Source of the DNA: Aphidius gifuensis
Lineage: Eukaryota; Arthropoda; Insecta; Hymenoptera; Braconidae
Direction: 5' to 3'
DNA length: 64,000 nucleotides
Assembly (NCBI RefSeq): GCF_014905175.1
Contig: NC_057789.1
Span: 22,936,555 to 23,000,554 of the forward strand
Every line of letters starts with the position of its first letter. The first letter of the stretch is position 1. The position numbers were made by a program, and so were the translations under genes. The notes below the pieces were generated by a model, which saw only the letters and a program-made list of their open reading frames with translations, did no database searches and was not told the origin of the DNA. Below, in pieces: positions 60,683 to 64,000 of the stretch.

Positions 60683-61911
60683 TTATGTTAACTTATGTAC
60701 TATTCCACTTATTGGTCTATATTCAATTATTTTATCATGTAAAATTAAGCAATATGCTGTCGTTCCTTGAGGAAAATTTTCTTTTGATTCAAATTCCAAG
60801 CGTACATCTACAGCACCAGTCTTCAAAAACTCATTTTGTTTACTACAATCAATAACAATTAATGGAGATTTTTTAATAAAATTATCTTTTGTTACTAAAT
60901 CTATTTTTGAGCCATAGTAAGACTCTGCAAAATTAGCATACATACAGATTTTTTCAATATCTAGATTCAAATTCCCATATGGAAAAATATGAGAATTAAG
61001 ATAAAGTTTAACATTTGTTATTTTACAATGATCAAAATGTGTTACATCTTTTTGCCAATCATTTTTTCTATTTGATTGAAAACCAAGAATAACATAACGT
61101 GGCTTTTCCAGTTGAGTTGCAGTTTTCACTGTCCATATATGATGAGTTGTTTGTGGCAGCAATGGATACTCATATAAGTCCCACGATCTAAATCCAATAG
61201 AAATGACAGGATCTTTTTGTATATATTTCATTATATCAATTTTATTTTTGTTTGATAACATTATATACGGTACAAGCCATTCAATTTTTGTAAGTTTTAA
61301 ATCAAATTCTGGCATATTAGGAACTCTCTCATTATCTCGTACGATCGCATTCAAATTTGAACGTGATCGTATCATAATGAGTTCATGTTTCGCATTGACA
61401 ATTATTTTTTGATAATCTTCAGCAAAGCCAAAAATTATATTTAATGGAACGCATATATCAAAATATCCATCATCATTTATCAATTTCATACCATTTTGAT
61501 TTATCCACCCTGCATTTTCATAATTCATTCTTGAACTTAATGACAAATAATTTTTCATTGTAGATGTTATACCAACATTCTTTGATTTATCAATTAAAAC
61601 TCCATTTAATTCATAACGCATTTCATCAAACAAAAAACACATAGCATTATTTACTAACGTTAAAGGATAAATATCAGCAAGTGGATCTTCTGCATTTGCA
61701 GCAACACGTTCTTGCGTTAATTTTCCACTCATACGTATGTAGCTTTTGATGGTAGAACAAACAAATCTTGATTCTGTATTGATATTCTTATTTCATCACT
61801 ATTATCGAAGCTCGTTGATCCAAATGACTGATGAGCATGTAGCTCATAGTTGGATATTTCATTGTTAAATTGAACTGGCGCGTTTATATCGAAAATATTT
61901 TCATCACTCAT
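60683..61911 (-). pseudogene. Adintovirus/Polinton hexon-like major capsid protein, frame break near the N terminus
   Basis: Two minus-strand frames: 61729-61911 (60 residues, N-terminal part) and 60683-61732 (349 residues, the bulk). They overlap as ATGA, and a 1-nt indel in an A-run near 61744-61747 separates what should be one protein of about 410 residues. Segments such as PLTLVNNAMCFLFDEMRYEL, MYANFAESYYG, PLIVIDCSKQNEFLKTGAVD and FPQGTTAYCLIL match a double-jelly-roll capsid family found in integrated adintovirus-like elements of insects and other animals (from memory). It would form the trimeric capsomer. The frame break suggests a decaying endogenous copy or a homopolymer error. Confidence 0.75.
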
Positions 61912-62126
61912 TTTGACGTGTAAAACAATTAAGACAAGTTATATTTATCCAATTAAAGTTCCAAAATTTTTTTTTACTTTTAGACCTAGACTCTGCAGGT
62001 AATTTATATTCTGAGATGTCAACTTCTTGACTGCTCGATTCAGACTGACTGGAGGTGTCCATGATGTGCTGCTTTTATACGATGCCCCACGTTTTATAGC
62101 GCGTGAATTGAAGCAAATTCCCATTC
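61912..62126. other. Spacer between hexon-like and penton-like genes
   Basis: About 215 bp, minus-strand leader of the hexon-like gene. GTATAAAAGCAGC on the minus strand (about 62070-62082) is a TATA-like element about 160 nt upstream of the 61911 start. Confidence 0.55.
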
Positions 62127-62803
62127 CTATGATTTTACGTGTAACGTAATGGTTATTGTTTCACCACGGAAATTCACTAATTTTCCGTTTTGATCAACAA
62201 TTTTTAATTGTAAATGATCAATGGTTTTAACAGTAATCGGTAAATAAATTGGATTAGCTGGTACTTCAATTATTTTATAACCAGGTGGTAGCAGCAGGAA
62301 AAAGTTATATATTGTATGAACTTTTGTTGATTCACGTAAGCTCCTGTTGTAATGTTGCACTCGATTCTCAATGTATTCACTTTTAAAATATTAATCGGGT
62401 AGTTTGATTCATATTTTGTTTTAGAACTCAATATTCTCGGTGTAAATCCTAGTAAACGTGCTGGTGATTTTGGTTTTACAAAATCAATGTCTCTTTCACT
62501 TGTAATATATGAATGTAGAGTATTTTTATTATATGTAATTTTGATATTATATTTTTCTAAGTAAGCAGCTAGATCATCTATTTCATAACTTCCAGTTGGT
62601 ATTTCAATTGTATCATAACTGTTCAAATATGTAATCATATTATTTTCATGATCGATATTTGGTAATGAATTAAATGATAAAAATGAAATAAGTGCTAATG
62701 AATAATTTTTTTCACTTGATAATTGTATGGGTGGAAAGTAATCAGTTTCTAAGACTGAAGATTTACCGGTGAGAGTTAAAGTAAACGTATCGTTCATTGT
62801 CAA
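62127..62803 (-). pseudogene. Penton-like (single jelly roll) capsid protein, frame break
   Basis: Frame 62270-62803 begins MTMNDTFTLTLTGKSSVLET and carries FPPIQLSSEKNYSLALISFL. The C-terminal part continues in another frame to 62127 (PPGYKIIEVP, RGETITITLHV). The switch is near 62340, 1-2 nt. Total would be about 225 residues, the usual size for penton-like proteins of adintoviruses and Polintons. It would occupy the capsid vertices. Placed directly after the protease on the same strand. Confidence 0.72.
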
Positions 62804-62845
62804 GGTTGATAAATAACTGATTGGAAATTTTCTTTTCTTCTGCTT

Positions 62846-63206
62846 TTATAGTTTTCCTGTGAGAAATGCGAGACATAAATGTCCACAATTATACGTATTC
62901 CAATCTTGATAACGTTTATGATTATAATTGATGCTACCAACATTAAGATAACTGACAAGATCTTTCGGTGGCTGTAAGTTGCCAAAACTATCAAAGTATA
63001 TTGCTGAATTTTTATTGAGTTTTTTATATGCTACCCAATGTGTTCCAGGATTCCTTTTATCATCTAAATTAATGATTCCACACTCTTGTTTCCAAGGTCC
63101 ATCTTTTGGCATATCATTTCGCATAAAAACTCCACGGAATTAGCAATTTTGATTGTTTAGCAAATTTTAATAAATCACCGTCAGTTAAAGCTCTTTGTGG
63201 TAGCAT
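62846..63206 (-). pseudogene. Adenain-like cysteine protease, frame break
   Basis: The start ATG at 63204-63206 overlaps the stop of the preceding gene (TGATG). The first frame (MLPQRALTDGDLL ...) runs about 22 codons to a shift near 63140; the rest (63124-62846) reads ECGIINLD, GTHWVAY (catalytic His), AIYFDSFG (acidic residue) and NTYNCGHLC (catalytic Cys). That His-Asp-Cys order fits adenovirus-type maturation proteases, which cleave capsid precursors. Joined length would be about 120 residues, short for adenain but normal for the adintovirus type. Confidence 0.75.
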
Positions 63207-64000
63207 CAGTTGAAGTTTTTTGGAGAGAGATAAAGTCCCATACCGCTTTTATGTGGTGTTAAATAAAGTCCTTTTCCTATTGCAATTGATTCCATCATTT
63301 TATTGTGTCGCTTATTTTCATTTAATTGTTCTTTACTTGTCTTTACTGCATTGATAGCTTTGACAACACCAGATGCTCCACCAACTAATCCACCCAATGC
63401 TGATATAGCTGAGAAAATCGGGATTAAAAGTGGTAGTGCACCACCGATATGTTTAGCAACTGGTAAAACTCTAGGTACTGTAATAGCTTTCTTGCCACCA
63501 TTTTTTTTAATAGCTGCTCTCGCACCGTTTATTGCTGATTTAATTGCAACTGATGAATTATTTGATCCCTTCATTGCTTGTTTTGCTGCTTGTACGATTT
63601 TTGAAAATGATATTTTCTTTTTTGTTATTTTCTTTTTTTTAACTGCACGTTTTTTTTTATTTTTTATTAATTTTCCTCCAGTCTTTTTTTTTATTTTTCT
63701 ATTTTTCAACGAAGATAATGGTTTTTTTTTTTTTCTCGTACATTTCTTTTTTTCATTAACACAACCCATACCAAATTTTGATTTTACTTTCATTGCTCCA
63801 GTAACGAATGTAGCTGCTGCTCTCTCACTTAAACTTGCGTCTTTAGAAAAAATACGTTTAGCTGCTTCACGAGCTAAAATATCATCAGCTGCGTTTCTTG
63901 CCTTGATATCGTTGCGATTTTTCGAATATGCAATATCGTGATTTTTACAGGCTGCGTCCAAAGGATTAATTCCCGGATCTCCTCTTGCTAAACGTTTTTC
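63206..64000 (-). CDS. Capsid protein with phospholipase A2 domain (partial, runs off the window)
   Basis: Open from the window edge to the stop at 63206, at least 264 residues. The first visible residues (GDPGIN, then DAACKNHDIAYSK) are the calcium loop and the His-Asp catalytic motif of a viral PLA2, as in parvovirus VP1 and adintovirus proteins, which helps particles leave endosomes. After it come a long Lys-rich region (KKTGGKLIKNKKKRAVKKKK), a helical stretch (SFSKIVQAAKQAMKG), a hydrophobic segment (GGALPLLIPIFSAISALGGL) and a C-terminal repeat GLYLTP...GLYLSP. No break in the visible part. The large plus-strand frame opposite is a shadow. The stop overlaps the protease start. Confidence 0.78.
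   Translation of the reverse strand, partial: EKRLARGDPGINPLDAACKNHDIAYSKNRNDIKARNAADDILAREAAKRIFSKDASLSERAAATFVTGAMKVKSKFGMGCVNEKKKCTRKKKKPLSSLKNRKIKKKTGGKLIKNKKKRAVKKKKITKKKISFSKIVQAAKQAMKGSNNSSVAIKSAINGARAAIKKNGGKKAITVPRVLPVAKHIGGALPLLIPIFSAISALGGLVGGASGVVKAINAVKTSKEQLNENKRHNKMMESIAIGKGLYLTPHKSGMGLYLSPKNFN

Noticed and set aside
61740..63145. Programmed ribosomal frameshifting in the viral genes
   Set aside because: The three break sites share no slippery heptamer, and related elements as I recall them have single frames; indels are more likely.
63303..63941. 212-codon plus-strand frame
   Set aside because: Exact antisense of the PLA2-domain gene; its hydrophobic composition is the complement of Lys codons (TTT/TTC).

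Overview
This is an animal (arthropod) nuclear scaffold, strongly A+T-rich, with GT-AG introns, replication-dependent histone genes that end in stem-loops, and a 100-base N gap at 22127-22226. A parasitoid wasp (Braconidae-like Hymenoptera) is my best guess, from base composition, gene types and transposon load. No single marker proves it.

Layout: 1-6300 holds repeats, a broken HflX/GTPBP6-type GTPase pseudogene (about 2540-3150) and a foldback element (about 4346-6212). 6325-8042 is a four-exon leucine-rich-repeat gene. 9061-12040 is transposon-derived. 12266-22126 is a tandem array, all on the minus strand, of a secreted cysteine-containing protein gene (DUF4803-like): copy 1 is intact, copy 2 has lost its signal-peptide exons, copy 3 has an in-frame stop, and copy 4 is cut by the assembly gap. 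24378-24593 encodes a 71-residue stand-alone linker-histone globular domain with its own histone 3' stem-loop. 25000-44000 is nested transposons, including a 7.5 kb TA-flanked element with a roughly 4.4 kb hairpin array inside, and a pogo/Tigger-like transposase with a C-terminal PHD finger. 44100-47170 is an H4/H3/H2A/H2B quartet without H1. 47200-58100 is again dominated by unusual terminal-inverted-repeat elements. 58220 is an intron-containing tRNA-Tyr.

The right end (58660-64000) is part of an endogenous adintovirus / Polinton-like DNA virus. Two promoter-equipped plus-strand genes (a nuclease-fold-like protein and a small putative ssDNA-binding protein) face a minus-strand block of PLA2-domain capsid protein, adenain-like protease, penton-like and hexon-like genes. 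The last three each carry one reading-frame break. The element runs off the window edge, so polymerase and integrase are not visible.

The most unusual pattern is a set of elements that share short termini (CCCnnGTRGAAA...GGG, several with 2-bp A/T target duplications), while each interior is filled with its own short, often palindromic, degenerate word; several also carry a tRNA-like module. A second terminus class (CAC[G/T]GAGAAAA, TA duplication) shows the same style. All family names come from memory of motifs; no database search was possible.
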